NCBI GenBank assembly: GCA_013152615.1
Contig: JAADGA010000017.1
Coordinates: forward strand, 10,020 to 16,283
Direction: 5' to 3'
Source: Alphaproteobacteria bacterium
Lineage (GTDB): Bacteria; Pseudomonadota; Alphaproteobacteria; Sphingomonadales; Emcibacteraceae
DNA: 6,264 bases
Numbering within the stretch: the stretch's first letter is position 1; the number at the start of each line of letters is the position of its first letter. A program made the position numbers and the translations under genes. The notes under the pieces were generated by a model that ran no database searches, was not told the origin of the DNA, and saw only the letters and a program-made list of their open reading frames with translations. Below are positions 6,026-6,264 of the stretch, one piece after another.

Positions 6026-6264
6026 TCACAGATTCTGAAACGGATAGGTTATTATTTTTGCCGCAACCGCATCAGGGGGACGCAAATATAACGGGGCGAC
6101 CTCCCCGGTCACCTCTTCTGCCGCGCTCAGCCGTTCCCAGGCCATCAGGCCGACCATGCCGGCATTAGAAGCATCAGGGGAATTATCCGGCATATCAGGA
6201 AAAACCAGCCTCTCAACGGTCTTTGGCGACAACAGCGGCCTAACCATGTCAACAGCCGTTCCCG
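6026..6264 (-). CDS. tsaB: tRNA threonylcarbamoyladenosine biosynthesis protein TsaB, C-terminal part
   Basis: The last 79 or so codons of a frame open to the right edge of the window. A methionine at 6247 is internal: the frame continues upstream as (G)-T-A-V-D before it, with no stop. The end contains APLYLRPPDA (about 25 residues before the stop), the characteristic C-terminal string of TsaB (YeaZ), the ASKHA-fold partner of TsaD in making t6A37 on ANN-reading tRNAs. The ATPase-fold domain lies outside the window. It is immediately followed by rimI with no gap, a common pairing. The identification rests on this short C-terminal signature plus context. Confidence 0.82.
   Translation of the reverse strand, partial: GTAVDMVRPLLSPKTVERLVFPDMPDNSPDASNAGMVGLMAWERLSAAEEVTGEVAPLYLRPPDAVAAKIITYPFQNL

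Noticed and set aside
1..6264. Search for a new system such as defence genes, mobile elements, a CRISPR array, a biosynthetic cluster or RNA genes
   Set aside because: All coding space is taken by conserved housekeeping genes in a familiar order. No transposase, integrase, regularly spaced repeats, tRNA-like clover leaf or unknown gene of credible length was seen.

Overview
The window reads as ordinary alphaproteobacterial chromosome. All nine recognisable genes lie on the minus strand, so transcription runs from right to left. The order is tsaB (partial), rimI, fur, plsC, miaB, phoH (ybeZ), ybeY, corC (ybeX), lnt (partial). The miaB-ybeZ-ybeY-ybeX-lnt part matches the well-known E. coli order. 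Having tsaB, rimI, a Fur-family gene and plsC directly ahead of it is, from general knowledge, an arrangement seen in Alphaproteobacteria. The Fur protein is also of the alphaproteobacterial kind, with no structural-zinc cysteines. Base composition looks moderate (about half GC by eye). I cannot place the organism below class level.

Layout, in transcription order. Positions 6264-6026 hold the C-terminal part of TsaB. rimI (6025-5561) follows with no gap. A 101-nt intergenic region (5560-5460) is the only sizeable non-coding stretch and carries a plausible sigma70-type promoter with a Fur-box-like operator over its -10. Then come fur (5459-5040), plsC (5021-4224), miaB (4204-2825), phoH (2828-1848), ybeY (1846-1316), corC (1278-337) and the first 104 codons of lnt (312-1). 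Junctions after fur are 18 nt, 19 nt, a 4-nt ATGA overlap, 1 nt, 37 nt and 24 nt, so everything downstream of the promoter could be one transcript. No stretch over 300 bases lacks a gene. I saw no RNA gene, mobile element or CRISPR array.

The genes work in RNA maturation and envelope biogenesis. TsaB and MiaB act on A37 of different tRNA sets (t6A and ms2i6A). RimI acetylates a ribosomal protein N-terminus. YbeY and PhoH/YbeZ act in rRNA processing and ribosome quality control. CorC/YbeX is a CBS-domain protein linked to ion homeostasis and ribosome function. PlsC makes phosphatidic acid for membranes, and Lnt finishes lipoproteins. Fur at the head of the transcript would tie the set, including the Fe-S enzyme MiaB, to metal status (inference).

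I did not find a new biological system. The least ordinary feature is the corC/lnt junction. There a 14-bp sequence starting with ATG is tandemly repeated, giving three ATGs spaced exactly 14 nt apart. The first two open 5-codon minicistrons whose TGA overlaps the next ATG, so there is a chain of three ATGA stop/start overlaps leading into lnt. A similar 5-codon minicistron precedes corC.
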